Positions 7,915 to 14,879 are shown, counted from the stretch's first letter. The stretch: DNA of 40,126 bases from an uncultured Chloroflexota bacterium (GCA_937870825.1 CALMZO010000210.1:1-40126); one strand, 5' to 3'. Program-made: numbers and translations. The notes: generated by a model from the sequence alone, not told the origin.

Positions 7915-9750
7915 CTAGTCCTCCGGCGGAAATTCTTGCGCGGGGTTTGATGCGGGGGGAGGCAAATCGGCAGACCGAGCAGGTGTCTCGACGACGTTCT
8001 CGGGAATCATCAACGCGCTGTCGCCGTTCGAATCGTCTGTTGGCGGCGCGGCGGATTGTGCGATTGTGATGGTGGGTTGTGGGGACGCGTGCGCGAGTTG
8101 TTGGCGCTCCGCCATCATCAAACGATGATATGCCACAATCGCATCAACAATGGTGCGCGTTTGGTCGCGCGTATTGCGTTCCGTCTCGCGCAATTTCAAA
8201 GTGAGAATGCGCTCGGAGATTTCATCGGCGACCACGCGCGGGTGCGCGACACTGATAAATGTGAACGGGTCGGCGTTGCCCGCGACGCGCGTGATGACGT
8301 CGCCGTAATCGAGCAGCGTGTTGAAAAAACGCGGGCGCGCGCTGTTCACATCTTGAATTTTTGACAGGTCGGCTTTTTGTTCCGTGTAACGCAAGCCAAA
8401 CGGCAAACTTTCAATGTCTATGATTTGCGTTTCCGTCAAGCGGTACAAATCTCTTTGCCAATCCAGCCACTGCCACACGACAAAGCCGAACGCGATAAGC
8501 ATCAACGCGCCCATCGCGAAATACACACCGTTCTGCGCGAGTTGCAGCGCCGTTCCGTACACGCTGATGCCTATCGTAATTGCCAATAGCAAAAGAAACG
8601 CGGCAAGATAAATCCCCGTCTGCTGCAACAATACAACTGGATGTTTGCGCCACGTCACGATTTTGCCGTCGCGAATTTCTGTGCCGAACAGGGACTGCCA
8701 CACCATGTGGAGACGCTTTTGCATGGTGAGGGGTTTGACTACCGGTTTCGGTTTTTCCGGGGGATTCGGCTGTTGAAATACATAGTGCCGAATTTCTCCT
8801 GCAATTTGATTTCGAAGCCGCTCGCGTTCCGACGCGCCGCGCCGTTCGACGACTTTGGATTTTTCGCCCTCAATCGCGCGTTGAATTTCTTCGACGTGGG
8901 CGACTTGTTCAAACACCAGCCCCGAATCGCTCGCCGCCGACGTGAGCCGCAAGTCCGAGATATTGAGAAAAACGGAAATGGGTCCGCCGCGCTCGACTTT
9001 TTGTGATTGAATTTTTTCGATGGCAATTTCCTCGCGCGAATCGGAGAAAAAGAGGACTTGATTGATTCGCACCGCGCGTTTGTTGGTAATGATGTACATG
9101 TCATTCCACCAATTCAGCGCATTCCACGCGAGCCAAACTAACGAGACGATGATGACGCCAAGATAAACAAAGACAACCCACGACAACGCTTGCACCACTT
9201 GAAAGCGCTGCGAGAGAAAAAAAGCAACGGTGAACAACAACGCGACGAAAACGGGCAAGCGAATCATCAGGAACAATGCCCACCAATGCCGCCGCGTCAT
9301 GATACCAATGACTTCACCCGGCGCGAGCCAGTCCAGACCGCGCGTTAATTTTTCGTATTCCACGCGCAGTTCGGGCATGTGGTCCAGCATGTCGGGAAAT
9401 TTTCCGAGCAGCGCGTCCCAGTCCCGTCGTTCCACGACCCACATTTCTGCCTGCCCCACTGCCTCAAACGTGTATTCAGCCGCTTCTTGGGTCGTGAACA
9501 TTTTCACGCCAAAATAGTCGCCCGGACCTTTCGAGCCAATCGGTCTTTCATTCCCGCTGCGGTCCGTGGAGCGCAAATTGACATAGCCCGAATCCACAAT
9601 ATAAAAATTCGTCGTCGGTTCTGCCTGATTCAAAATTTTGTCGCCCGCGACAAAGGGGCGCAAGTCCATCATATCTGCCAGCGCCTGAAATTCTTCGGGC
9701 GTGAGATGCTCCAGAAAATAAACCTGCTTGAGTGCTTGAACCGCGTTCAT
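7915..9750 (-). CDS. Cyclic-nucleotide-binding domain / PH-domain membrane protein
   Basis: 611-residue membrane protein. Residues about 5-115 form a cNMP-binding-like beta-roll (LEHLTPEEFQALADMM, GDKILNQAEPTTNFYIVDSG, GPGDYFGVKMF). Two hydrophobic segments lie at about 160-215, followed by a bacterial PH-like region (WWNDMYIITNKRAVRI, then REEIAIEKIQSQKVERG). A second pair of membrane segments at about 375-435 is followed by a second PH-like module (YRLTETQIIDIESLPFG, KADLSKIQDVNS). The C-terminal 70 residues are Pro/Ser-rich and probably disordered. It begins 14 nt after uvrC in the same direction. It is probably a membrane sensor or scaffold that binds a nucleotide; no ligand can be named. 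Confidence 0.8.
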   Translation of the reverse strand: MNAVQALKQVYFLEHLTPEEFQALADMMDLRPFVAGDKILNQAEPTTNFYIVDSGYVNLRSTDRSGNERPIGSKGPGDYFGVKMFTTQEAAEYTFEAVGQAEMWVVERRDWDALLGKFPDMLDHMPELRVEYEKLTRGLDWLAPGEVIGIMTRRHWWALFLMIRLPVFVALLFTVAFFLSQRFQVVQALSWVVFVYLGVIIVSLVWLAWNALNWWNDMYIITNKRAVRINQVLFFSDSREEIAIEKIQSQKVERGGPISVFLNISDLRLTSAASDSGLVFEQVAHVEEIQRAIEGEKSKVVERRGASERERLRNQIAGEIRHYVFQQPNPPEKPKPVVKPLTMQKRLHMVWQSLFGTEIRDGKIVTWRKHPVVLLQQTGIYLAAFLLLLAITIGISVYGTALQLAQNGVYFAMGALMLIAFGFVVWQWLDWQRDLYRLTETQIIDIESLPFGLRYTEQKADLSKIQDVNSARPRFFNTLLDYGDVITRVAGNADPFTFISVAHPRVVADEISERILTLKLRETERNTRDQTRTIVDAIVAYHRLMMAERQQLAHASPQPTITIAQSAAPPTDDSNGDSALMIPENVVETPARSADLPPPASNPAQEFPPED

Positions 9751-9764
9751 AAAAAGGACAGACC

Positions 9765-11810
9765 CTACAAATTGTCTTTTAATTTCTCCGCCGCGCTTTT
9801 CGTCATTCCTTCGACCTGCATCAATTCCTGCACGTTCGCCTCGCGAATCGCGTCAAGCGAACCAAATTTCTGCAACAGCGCGCGGCGGCGGCGCGGACCG
9901 ATGCCCGGAATCGCGTCAAGCTGCGAATGCAGTCCTTTTTTCGCGCGCAGCGAACGATGATAGGTGATGCCAAAACGATGCGCTTCGTCACGAATTCGCT
10001 GCAACAAGTGTAACGCTTGCGAATTTTTTGGCAACCTTAAAGAATCGGCGCGATGCGGCGTGAACACTTCTTCTTCGCGCTTGGCAAGCGAAATCAATTT
10101 TACGCCTTCGATGCCCATTTCGCGGAACACCTCTTGCGCCGCGCTCAACTGTCCTTTACCGCCATCAATGATAACCAGGTCGGGCATCCGCGCCCATGAT
10201 TCATCATTTTTGCGTTCGGCGACGCGAATACCCTTGCTCAAGGGCATTTTCGATTTTCGCTCCTTTACATTCGTTCGGGGCAAGTTGCTGCTGTTTGATT
10301 TATCATCCGGGGACGGAGATTGTTGGCTCTCGTTTCTCGTTTCTCTATTCTCGTTTTGTGCGCTCTCCCTCTCTCCATCACTCCCGCTCTCCATCACTGC
10401 GTCCCATTCTCCCGCCCCCTGTTCCGCCTTTTTCGCTTCGTGATACCGCTTGAAGCGTCTCCGCAGCATTTCCTGCAAACTCGCAAAATCGTTTGGACCC
10501 TGCACCGTTTTGATTTTGAATTTGCGATAGTCGCTCTTTTTCGCCGCGCCGTTTTCAAAGACCACCATCGCGCCGACGGAATTGGTGCCTTGAATGTTCG
10601 AGATGTCGTAGCATTCCATCCGAAGCGGGGGGTTTTCCATTTCGAGCGCTTGCTGCAATTCTTCGACGGCTTGCAAATGTTTTGTTTTGTCCGCGAGCCA
10701 CTGCTGTTTGATGGTTTCGAGCGTGATGCGCGCGTTTTCTTCCGCCATCTGCATCAATTCATGTCCGCCGTTGTACGGCACGCGAATCGTCGTCGTCGAA
10801 CCTTTTTGCTTGAGCCACGACTCGATAATTTTTGCCTCGTCAATCATTTCCGGCAAAAGAATTTCGGGCGGAATGTATGCGGCTTGGTCATAAAATTGTT
10901 GGACAAACGACGACAACACATCATCCGTATTCGCGTGCGCCGTTCCTTCCAAAACAAAATACTCGCGTCCCAACAATTTTCCCGCGCGAATGAAAAACAC
11001 CTGCACGCACGCGTTGCCGTCATCTTTTGCGAACGCAATCACGTCCTGGTCAATCATTTGCGGCGAAACCACTTTTTGATGTTCGGTAATGCGCGAAATC
11101 GCTTGCAGTTGGTCACGAAACACCGCCGCGCGTTCAAATTCCAAATTCTCCGCCGCGCTCTGCAACTTGCCGTGAATGTTTTGTGTCACCTCTTCGCTGT
11201 GTCCTTGCAAAAATTGCGAGAGGCGGTCAATCATGCCGCGATATTCGTCACGCGACGCCGCGCCTATACACGGCGCAATGCACAAACCAATGTCATAGTA
11301 CAAACAGGCGCGTTTGTCTTTGCCCGTAATCTCGCGGTCACACGTCAGGTACGGGAAAATTTTTCTAAGGGTGTCGAGCGTTTCATGCACTGCCCACACG
11401 GCGGTGAACGGACCAAAGTAGCGCGCGCCGTCGTCGTCCATGCGCCGCGTCATGAATACTTTGGGAAAATTGTCCTGCCACGTAATTTTGATGTACGGAT
11501 ACGTTTTCGCGTCTTTGAGACGAATGTTGTATTTCGGGCGATACTTTTTAATGAGGTTGTTTTCGAGGACGAGGGCTTCGAGTTCGGTATCCGTGACGAT
11601 GAATTCGATTTTTTCGACGTACGTGGTCAACGCGACGACTTTGGCGTCGAACACATTGCCGTGAAAGTACGAACGGACGCGATTCCGCAAATTCACCGCT
11701 TTGCCGACATAAATAATCGTGCCGTCGTCATTCTGCATCAGATAGACGCCGGGTTTCGTCGGCAGCGTGTCGAGAGTTTGTTGGATGGTGGGTTTGATGG
11801 CGGACATCAT
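9765..11810 (-). CDS. uvrC: UvrABC system protein C, with an in-frame insert
   Basis: 681-residue excinuclease subunit that makes both incisions in nucleotide excision repair. Visible: GIY-YIG nuclease (PGVYLMQNDDG, IIYVGKAVNLRNRV), the Cys cluster of the interdomain (LTCDRE, CLYYDIGLCIAPC), the UVR motif region about 205-240, the RNase H-like endonuclease (MECYDISNIQG with Asp402; PDLVIIDGGKGQ with Asp549; DEAHRFGITYHR) and a C-terminal helix-hairpin-helix (LDAIPGIGPRRRRALL). Family members are near 600-620 residues; here about 75 hydrophilic residues (about 463-540) are inserted between the RRRFKRY helix and the catalytic DLVIIDGG strand. The start overlaps the upstream gene by 4 nt. Confidence 0.95.
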   Translation of the reverse strand: MMSAIKPTIQQTLDTLPTKPGVYLMQNDDGTIIYVGKAVNLRNRVRSYFHGNVFDAKVVALTTYVEKIEFIVTDTELEALVLENNLIKKYRPKYNIRLKDAKTYPYIKITWQDNFPKVFMTRRMDDDGARYFGPFTAVWAVHETLDTLRKIFPYLTCDREITGKDKRACLYYDIGLCIAPCIGAASRDEYRGMIDRLSQFLQGHSEEVTQNIHGKLQSAAENLEFERAAVFRDQLQAISRITEHQKVVSPQMIDQDVIAFAKDDGNACVQVFFIRAGKLLGREYFVLEGTAHANTDDVLSSFVQQFYDQAAYIPPEILLPEMIDEAKIIESWLKQKGSTTTIRVPYNGGHELMQMAEENARITLETIKQQWLADKTKHLQAVEELQQALEMENPPLRMECYDISNIQGTNSVGAMVVFENGAAKKSDYRKFKIKTVQGPNDFASLQEMLRRRFKRYHEAKKAEQGAGEWDAVMESGSDGERESAQNENRETRNESQQSPSPDDKSNSSNLPRTNVKERKSKMPLSKGIRVAERKNDESWARMPDLVIIDGGKGQLSAAQEVFREMGIEGVKLISLAKREEEVFTPHRADSLRLPKNSQALHLLQRIRDEAHRFGITYHRSLRAKKGLHSQLDAIPGIGPRRRRALLQKFGSLDAIREANVQELMQVEGMTKSAAEKLKDNL

Positions 11811-12399
11811 TTGTTCTTGCTCATGCGCGCTTGGTGTTCTTCAAGAATTTCATGCCAAATATCCAACACACCCGTTTCATGTGCCCAATACGCAATGTAT
11901 TCAAAATCAATCGTTTGATGATGTATGTCGAGCATCGCCAAAATATCCCGCGGATGTTTCGGCATCCTGCCTTCTTGAAAATATTTTAGTTTATACACAA
12001 TCACAGCTTCAATCGAGTACATAATTGCTTGGGCATTGGATTCGGTGTCATATGCAACGCGCTGGGTGCGTTCAAACAGTGATATTTGGAGGGGCGTTGG
12101 CTCAACCAAGAACAAGTCTGCCTTGTAACCGCTTTCTGCATCAATAACGTTGAAAGGCGTATGCCAGATTACGGGATCCAAGATTCCATCAATATAAACA
12201 TAGTACCCAAGGGCTGTGAACGCTTCGATAAATCGTTCTGATGCAGAGAGAGGCATTCAATCGAGATGTCAATGTCATTCGTCGAACGATACGCGCCGTA
12301 TGCGCTACTCGCCACCGAGCCACCGATGGCGTAGCGAATGTTCAGGGTTTCGAGTGTCGTGATGATGCTGCTGGCAAACTCGTGAAATGTCTTAGCCAT
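11807..12399 (-). pseudogene. Frameshifted nucleotidyltransferase (AbiEii/DUF6036-like)
   Basis: Two overlapping frames read as one nucleotidyltransferase. The 5-prime part (from 12399) encodes MAKTFHEFASSIITTL and the Pol-beta type motif GGSVASSAYGAYRSTNDIDI with the paired acidic residues. The 3-prime part (from about 12256, in another frame) continues with SASERFIEAFTALGYYVYID and a helical C-terminus with VYKLKYFQEG and HPRDILAML. Joined, they give about 197 residues, the normal length, and the total of 593 nt is one base short of a whole number of codons. The break lies in a CTCTCTCT tract near 12250. It may be a true pseudogene, a slippage site or a sequence error. The gene overlaps both neighbours (8 nt upstream, 4 nt into uvrC). 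Confidence 0.75.
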
Positions 12400-12640
12400 A
12401 AGCGTGTTGTACTTGCTGACTCACCCGCGCGGCGAGTTCGCTTTCGCTGGCTTGAGGAAATTCTTGGCGCGCAACATTGAGGGCGAGCTCACGCAGAAAA
12501 TCGCACAGGTCAAACATGAGACGCAGCCGTTCGGCATTGGAAAGCTGCGCGAGCATACGCATTTGCTGCATATCGAGTTCACTCGATGCCATGCGAATTA
12601 TTTCGCGTGTGCTCAAAGGCGGATGCAGGAGAGATGACAT
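12392..12640 (-). CDS. Small helical partner of the nucleotidyltransferase
   Basis: 82-residue protein of unknown family with an amphipathic, helix-rich sequence (REIIRMASSELDMQQMRMLA, AERLRLMFDLCDFLREL, ALNVARQEFPQASESELA). Similar short proteins often precede nucleotidyltransferase genes in cyanobacteria and Chloroflexota, which suggests a two-gene module that could be toxin-antitoxin-like; this is inference. Its stop overlaps the nucleotidyltransferase start by 8 nt. No Shine-Dalgarno is seen, and TATAAT lies only 10 nt upstream of the ATG, so translation may be leaderless. Confidence 0.7.
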   Translation of the reverse strand: MSSLLHPPLSTREIIRMASSELDMQQMRMLAQLSNAERLRLMFDLCDFLRELALNVARQEFPQASESELAARVSQQVQHAYG

Positions 12641-12649
12641 ACGGCAAAA

Positions 12650-12655
12650 ATTATA
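12650..12655 (-). promoter_or_regulatory. -10 element with nearly leaderless start
   Basis: TATAAT on the minus strand ends 10 nt before the ATG at 12640, placing the expected transcript start within about 3 nt of the start codon. No good -35 is visible. It would drive the small protein, nucleotidyltransferase, uvrC and cNMP/PH operon. Confidence 0.4.
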
Positions 12656-12704
12656 TCACAATTGGAACACGCGTTCGCAAAATCTTTTTACGGTTTGTGG
12701 AATT

Positions 12705-12740
12705 AAAAAAACGCGCGCCCTCGCGGACGCGCGTTTTTTT
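12705..12740 (-). terminator. Intrinsic terminator after the DUF4126 gene
   Basis: A7-CGCGCG / CGCGCG-T7 stem with a 10-nt loop, 9 nt past the DUF4126 stop. The T-run suits the minus strand; the A-run also gives it a tail on the plus strand. Confidence 0.85.
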
Positions 12741-12748
12741 CGCAACGT

Positions 12749-13360
12749 TTATTGGGGCCACTTGAGCGGCGGACTGGTCGAAGAATTTGTGGATGCTTTG
12801 ACAGCTGCCATGTTTCGCTTGCGTGACCAAATCACGTACGCCGCGAGCAGCATCGCAATGAACGCAAACACCAACAGCGCGGGCGCGAGAATCGCCGAGA
12901 GGGTCAGTCCCACAGCTGCCACATCTTCTACCGTACTCACAATCGGATTGCCCACACCGCCGGTTGTGACGGTCACCAATGGACGCGCGGTTGCTTTGGT
13001 CGCGTGTACGCCGAACGCGACGAGCAAACCAAGAATCAACGCAATCACCGGATTGACTTGGGTAATCACGTTCGCTTCGGACGCGAACAGAATCGCGCCA
13101 GCCGCCGGACGCACAAACGTTTGAATGACATCGTTCGCGTGGTCCACGAGTGGAATCTTGTCGGCAAAAAATTCAATGCCGAGCAAAATGACCAGCACGC
13201 CAATGACCCACTCGTTCGCGAGCAAGTCGAACGGCGCGGACAATTTGATCCAATCGGTGAAACGCGCGGTCAGTCCGACAAGCAGCAACGGAATATACGC
13301 GTTGAGACCGCTTGCGGCGGAAAGACCAAAGGCAGAAAGAATGGAAGCGAGACTACTCAT
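12749..13360 (-). CDS. DUF4126 family membrane protein
   Basis: 203-residue polytopic membrane protein matching DUF4126: an N-terminal SAFGLSAASGLNAYIPLL segment, LLGIEFFADKIPLVDHANDV, AAGAILFAS, a glycine-rich helix and VTTGGVGNPIVSTVEDV. About five to six hydrophobic helices are visible, with a short basic, Ser/Thr-rich C-terminal tail in the cytoplasm or outside. The function of the family is unknown. It lies 73 nt downstream of the DUF4013 gene, with a small dyad between, so it may be cotranscribed. A GGGAG-like ribosome site precedes the ATG. Confidence 0.88.
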   Translation of the reverse strand: MSSLASILSAFGLSAASGLNAYIPLLLVGLTARFTDWIKLSAPFDLLANEWVIGVLVILLGIEFFADKIPLVDHANDVIQTFVRPAAGAILFASEANVITQVNPVIALILGLLVAFGVHATKATARPLVTVTTGGVGNPIVSTVEDVAAVGLTLSAILAPALLVFAFIAMLLAAYVIWSRKRNMAAVKASTNSSTSPPLKWPQ

Positions 13361-13374
13361 CAGGAAAACTCCCT

Positions 13375-13433
13375 CATTTCCCTTGATGCCCTTATTTCCT
13401 TTTCGAACGGGGAAATAAAGGAAAGGAGGGAAA
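13375..13433. repeat. Purine/pyrimidine dyad between DUF4013 and DUF4126 genes
   Basis: CCTTATTTCC (13390-13399) faces GGAAATAAAGG (13411-13421), with further CCCTC/GAGGG pairs outside. There is no T-run on either side, so it is a weak candidate for termination or mRNA processing. Confidence 0.35.
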
Positions 13434-14183
13434 TTATGCCGACGGCGCAGGTTCGTACGGACCCTGCATCATGCTCGGCGGCTCATCCATCGGCGACGCG
13501 GGCGGCAGCATCGTGGTGTCCGTCGGATTCATATTGGAGCGCGCGACTTGCCCAAATAGGTGCGCGGCGACCAAATATCCCCAGAATGTTGTGAAAAACA
13601 CGCCAACGAAGCACGCGATGATTCCGAATCCTGCGATGAAATTCGCCACAATCGTGAGCAAGAATGCGATGAGATAATTGCCGGGGTTCGCGCGGATAAA
13701 ATCCCACGCGCCGCGAAAATCCCAAAAGGTATTGATTTGATTGTTGATGGCAAATTTTGTCATCGGCGCGTACACGAACAAATTTATCGCAATGCCGCCA
13801 ACGAACAGGACACAGTACAGACAGGCGATTACGAGACCGCCGAGTGTGGCAAGCCCATCACTATCGCCGCCGCTCCCCATTGCGCCAAGCGCGGTAGTTG
13901 CCAGCGCCATGCAGCAGACGAGCAAAATCAGCGGACTTGCCCAGATTAAAACGCCAATCATCGCGTACAAGCCCTTTACAAACAAATCTCCGATGTTGTT
14001 CCATTCGGGCAATGGATTCGGGTCGCCTTCGTACACGCGTTTGGTTACTGCAAGTCCATAACCGACCAACAAGGGGATAGGAATAATCAACACCGATAAG
14101 AGGACGACGAGACCCCCAATCGCAATTTTCGCGATCCAGTCTTTATCTTCAAACATAAACGTAAACGACTTGCCGATATCCAT
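13434..14183 (-). CDS. DUF4013 family membrane protein
   Basis: 249-residue membrane protein with the DUF4013 layout: an N-terminal amphipathic MDIGKSFTFMFEDKDW, then five or six hydrophobic helices, the loop KRVYEGDPNPLPEWNNIGD between helices 1 and 2, and FWDFRGAWDFIRANPGNY before the last pair. The last 45 residues are Pro/Met/Asp-rich and probably disordered. The family function is unknown. GGAGG lies upstream of the ATG and a good promoter lies at 14274-14302, with a 9-bp inverted repeat in the leader. Confidence 0.88.
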   Translation of the reverse strand: MDIGKSFTFMFEDKDWIAKIAIGGLVVLLSVLIIPIPLLVGYGLAVTKRVYEGDPNPLPEWNNIGDLFVKGLYAMIGVLIWASPLILLVCCMALATTALGAMGSGGDSDGLATLGGLVIACLYCVLFVGGIAINLFVYAPMTKFAINNQINTFWDFRGAWDFIRANPGNYLIAFLLTIVANFIAGFGIIACFVGVFFTTFWGYLVAAHLFGQVARSNMNPTDTTMLPPASPMDEPPSMMQGPYEPAPSA

Positions 14184-14230
14184 GACGCCTCCTTGAGCGG
14201 AACTCGATACCGAATGGGTACAAGGATTGT

Positions 14231-14255
14231 GGAAAAATCATATTCCGATTTTTCC
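14231..14255 (-). promoter_or_regulatory. Inverted repeat in the DUF4013 leader
   Basis: Perfect 9-bp arms, GGAAAAATC and GATTTTTCC, around 7 nt. It lies between the promoter and the ribosome site, so it could be an operator or a leader hairpin. Confidence 0.4.
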
Positions 14256-14273
14256 GAAATTTCCTACGACGCG

Positions 14274-14302
14274 ATTATAGCAAAAGTTACGTCTCGTCAC
14301 AA
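14274..14302 (-). promoter_or_regulatory. Promoter of the DUF4013 gene
   Basis: Minus strand TTGTGA, 17 nt, TATAAT, with TGC just before the -10 (extended -10). The leader to the ATG is about 85 nt. Confidence 0.7.
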
Positions 14303-14304
14303 TG

Positions 14305-14351
14305 CAAAGAAAAGGACGACGTAGGCGATGATTACATCGCGTACGTCGTCC
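14305..14351 (-). terminator. Strong terminator of tRNA-Phe
   Basis: GGACGACGTA and GCGATG pair with CATCGC and TACGTCGTCC around a TAAT loop, with a single C/C mismatch, then TTTTCTTT on the minus strand. It starts 6 nt after the tRNA 3-prime end. Confidence 0.92.
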
Positions 14352-14356
14352 AAGAA

Positions 14357-14429
14357 TGCCGAGACGCAGAATCGGACTGCGGACACTGCGGTTTTCAGCC
14401 GCATGCTCTACCAACTGAGCTATCTCGGC
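14357..14429 (-). tRNA. tRNA-Phe (GAA)
   Basis: 73 nt fold into a full cloverleaf: acceptor GCCGAGA/TCTCGGC with discriminator A, D arm GCTC/GAGC with AGTTGGTA, anticodon arm TGCGG/CCGCA with loop CTGAAAA (anticodon GAA), a 5-nt variable loop, and T arm CGCAG/CTGCG. CCA is not encoded. The T loop reads TCCGATT instead of the usual TTCRANN, so position 55 is C. It has its own promoter and terminator and so is a single-gene transcript. Confidence 0.95.
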
Positions 14430-14441
14430 GGGCGAGAAAAC

Positions 14442-14469
14442 ATTGTATTCACTTTGACGTTCGTGTCAA
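14442..14469 (-). promoter_or_regulatory. Promoter of tRNA-Phe
   Basis: Minus strand TTGACA, 16 nt, TACAAT; the expected start is a few bases before the tRNA 5-prime end at 14429. The -35 box overlaps the T-run of the preceding terminator. Confidence 0.85.
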
Positions 14470-14516
14470 AAAAATTTGCGCTGCCCGTTCATCGTCATTG
14501 ACGAACGAAACAGCGC
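14467..14516 (-). terminator. Second terminator downstream of the riboswitch
   Basis: GCGCTG/CAGCGC outer stem and CGTTC/GAACG plus GTC/GAC inner pairs with small bulges, followed by AAATTTTTTT on the minus strand. It would end any transcript that reads through the riboswitch terminator, before the tRNA. Confidence 0.85.
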
Positions 14517-14603
14517 AGTAGTTTGTCGCGGTTATCTCCCCACACAGACGCCGATGCGAGGAGATAACCTTTCGAAAAGGAGGAGAAGAAGTACAAAAGG
14601 AAT
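14467..14603 (-). ncRNA. Candidate small RNA gated by the c-di-AMP riboswitch
   Basis: About 137 nt lie between the riboswitch terminator and the second terminator. No ORF longer than 16 codons and no ribosome site is present on the minus strand. Features: a CU-rich tract TTCTTCTCCTCCTTTT (14590 to 14575), complementary to consensus Shine-Dalgarno sequence; a hairpin with perfect 10-bp arms GGTTATCTCC/GGAGATAACC (14569-14560 and 14539-14530) and a 20-nt loop; then the terminator. The structure is seen directly; calling it a trans-acting RNA is inference. Confidence 0.45.
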
Positions 14604-14631
14604 AAAAAAACCACAGGTCAAATCTGTGGTT
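14604..14631 (-). terminator. Riboswitch expression-platform terminator
   Basis: AACCACAG/CTGTGGTT stem with a 7-nt loop and TTTTTTT on the minus strand, 12 nt past the riboswitch P1 3-prime strand. It is the natural off state of a c-di-AMP switch. Confidence 0.9.
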
Positions 14632-14642
14632 GTGGCTACAGA

Positions 14643-14781
14643 CTTGTCCCTTTCATTGCCTACGAAGTTAGCTGTCGGGTTAGAACTGAAAGATATTCTT
14701 TCGGTTACGTTTTCTATAACCGAATTCACCCCGTAATTGGTTCCTCCGTTCCCTGATTCCGTTCAGGGATTCGGCGACAAG
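14643..14781 (-). promoter_or_regulatory. Cyclic-di-AMP riboswitch (ydaO/yuaA)
   Basis: On the minus strand the segment carries the conserved blocks of the ydaO/yuaA aptamer in order: GTCGCCGAATCC, ACGGAGGAACC, CGGGGTGAATTC, a variable stem (CGGTTA/TAACCG) and another UC-rich stem, then ACCCGACAGCTAACTTCG, TAGGCAATGAAAGG. CTTGTC at the 5-prime end pairs with GACAAG at the 3-prime end to form P1. Known members bind c-di-AMP and usually turn expression off, mostly of cell-wall hydrolase and osmolyte or potassium transport genes. Here no protein gene follows on the same strand before a second terminator and a tRNA. Confidence 0.95.
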
Positions 14782-14801
14782 AACTATTCGATTGTGATTT
14801 G

Positions 14802-14830
14802 CTTATATCACGATTCAAAAAGCTTGTCAA
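14802..14830 (-). promoter_or_regulatory. Promoter of the riboswitch transcript
   Basis: Minus strand TTGACA, 17 nt, TATAAG; the expected start near 14795 is about 14 nt before the aptamer. It shows the riboswitch is an independent transcription unit. Confidence 0.88.
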
Positions 14831-14856
14831 GCAAAAAACGATATTTTTAAGGTACA

Positions 14857-14879
14857 CCTTGTTCCTATTCCATACAAGG
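14857..14879. repeat. Short dyad upstream of the riboswitch promoter
   Basis: CCTTGT and ACAAGG around 11 nt, next to the palindrome AAGGTACACCTT (14849-14860, one mismatch at the centre). It lies just upstream of the -35 box and could be an operator; nothing else is visible between here and 14980. Confidence 0.3.

Noticed and set aside
10320..11918. Plus-strand open frame of 532 codons opposite uvrC
   Set aside because: It is the antisense image of a real gene with strong codon bias; its translation has no domain, is rich in Arg/His/Phe and lacks a ribosome site.
14532..14729. Minus-strand ORF of 65 codons starting at GTG within the riboswitch
   Set aside because: Its start codon is the conserved GGGGTGAAT block of the aptamer, and it reads through the terminator hairpin; the RNA structure explains the sequence.
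14476..14736. Plus-strand ORF of 86 codons over the riboswitch, with an AAGGAGGAG ribosome-site look-alike
   Set aside because: No start codon follows the purine tract at proper distance; the tract is better explained as a CU-rich tract of the minus-strand RNA.
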